In this document: positions 32,156 through 32,574 of the stretch, one piece after another
Numbering within the stretch: position 1 is the first letter of the stretch
How the letters are laid out: each line of letters starts with the position of its first letter
Source: an uncultured Saprospiraceae bacterium
Lineage (GTDB): Bacteria > Bacteroidota > Bacteroidia > Chitinophagales > Saprospiraceae
Direction: 5' to 3'
Assembly: GCA_937969415.1 (NCBI GenBank)
Contig: CALBWK010000111.1
Location: 1 to 32,574, forward strand
DNA length: 32,574 nucleotides
The notes under the pieces: model-generated
What the model saw: only the letters and a program-made list of their open reading frames with translations
The model's database searches: none
Told to the model about the DNA's origin: nothing
Position numbers and translations under genes: made by a program

Positions 32156-32574
32156 AAGATGTTATTCACATTACACTTGTCAGAAACAACTTTAGCGACA
32201 TCGTCGATTTTGATACGCTTCTGCTCAAGGGTATCTCTATCTCTTATCGTCACTGTATTGTCTTCGAGAGTATCGAAGTCTATTGTAATTGAGTATGGCG
32301 TACCTATAGCATCTTGCCTTCTGTAGCGTCTACCGATAGCATCTTTCTCATCGTACTGACACAAGACGTGGGCACTTAGTTTTTTGAATACATCCTTTGA
32401 GGCCTTGACCAACTCTTCCTTGTTCTTTAAGAGAGGAAGGACGGCGGCTTTGACTGGTGCGATGGCAGGGTGGAGCTTCATAACTGTCCTTGTAGATTCT
32501 TTGCCATCGGCATCTGGAACAGTTTCTTCTTGTAGCGTCTGACCTACTTGTGAGAGGAACATTCTGTCACAACC
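32152..32574 (-). CDS. glyS: Glycyl-tRNA synthetase, C-terminal part (runs off the right edge)
   Basis: Only the last 140 residues lie in the window; the frame stays open to the edge, reading GCDRMFLSQVGQTL at the break. The piece covers the end of the class II catalytic domain (motif 3 region, GCDRMFL) and the anticodon-binding domain: LHPAIAPVKAAVLPLLKN, YDEKDAIGRRYRRQDAIGTP and DFDTLEDNTVTIRDRDTLEQ. These motifs are those of the single-chain (dimeric) glycine-tRNA ligase rather than the alpha/beta heterotetramer. The stop TGA overlaps the GTG start of the HAD gene. The symbol glyS (also called glyQS) is given by family; the full length cannot be judged. Confidence 0.93.
   Translation of the reverse strand, partial: GCDRMFLSQVGQTLQEETVPDADGKESTRTVMKLHPAIAPVKAAVLPLLKNKEELVKASKDVFKKLSAHVLCQYDEKDAIGRRYRRQDAIGTPYSITIDFDTLEDNTVTIRDRDTLEQKRIKIDDVAKVVSDKCNVNNIL

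Noticed and set aside
1-32574. tRNA, rRNA, riboswitch, insertion sequence or prophage genes
   Set aside because: None was recognised: no transposase or integrase motifs, no flanking target duplications and no tRNA-like cloverleaf were found by eye.

Overview
The window looks like a chromosomal segment of a Bacteroidota bacterium, most likely of the Saprospiria/Saprospiraceae type. Three things point there. Six predicted secreted proteins carry type IX secretion (T9SS) C-terminal sorting domains. Promoter-like TAnnTTTG -7 elements precede several genes, and Shine-Dalgarno sequences are nearly absent. CarB is the short form that is usual in Bacteroidota. The taxonomy is inferred from gene content only.

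Layout. Bases 1-352 hold degenerate repeats and no gene. Minus-strand carB (353-3169) lacks the C-terminal allosteric domain. Upstream of it on the same strand are two giant paralogous secreted proteins (3278-8488 and 8876-11779), built from alternating cysteine-containing modules and ending in gliding-motility-type sorting domains. A plus-strand operon follows: dnaX, a Crp/Fnr regulator and pyrD (12013-15609). dnaX carries an A10 run at the tau/gamma boundary. Next come a 35-codon single-pass membrane protein (15868-15975) and a bidirectional terminator shared with minus-strand nadC.

A minus-strand redox operon runs from 20356 down to 17107: an FAD/NAD(P)H oxidoreductase, a polytopic membrane ferredoxin of the NapH/NosR type, and a 14-codon peptide ending CGCGCG behind a perfect AGGAGG ribosome-binding site. 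From 20762 to 25147 lie three plus-strand T9SS cargo genes, two of them with CxxC thioredoxin-like motifs. A minus-strand pair follows: a Na+/H+ antiporter with an RCK domain, and an overlapping secreted glycoside-hydrolase-like protein. A small unknown gene, a sodium:solute symporter and a HipB-like regulator come next.

The hipB-like gene is followed by only the first codons of hipA, cut off where the minus-strand glyS-HAD-recX operon ends (32574 to 31047). The toxin half of this module appears to have been deleted. The strongest candidates for something undescribed are the Cys-Gly peptide joined to the membrane FeS/FAD redox operon, the decapitated hipBA locus, the strict two-module architecture of the giant surface proteins, and the putative dnaX slippage site.
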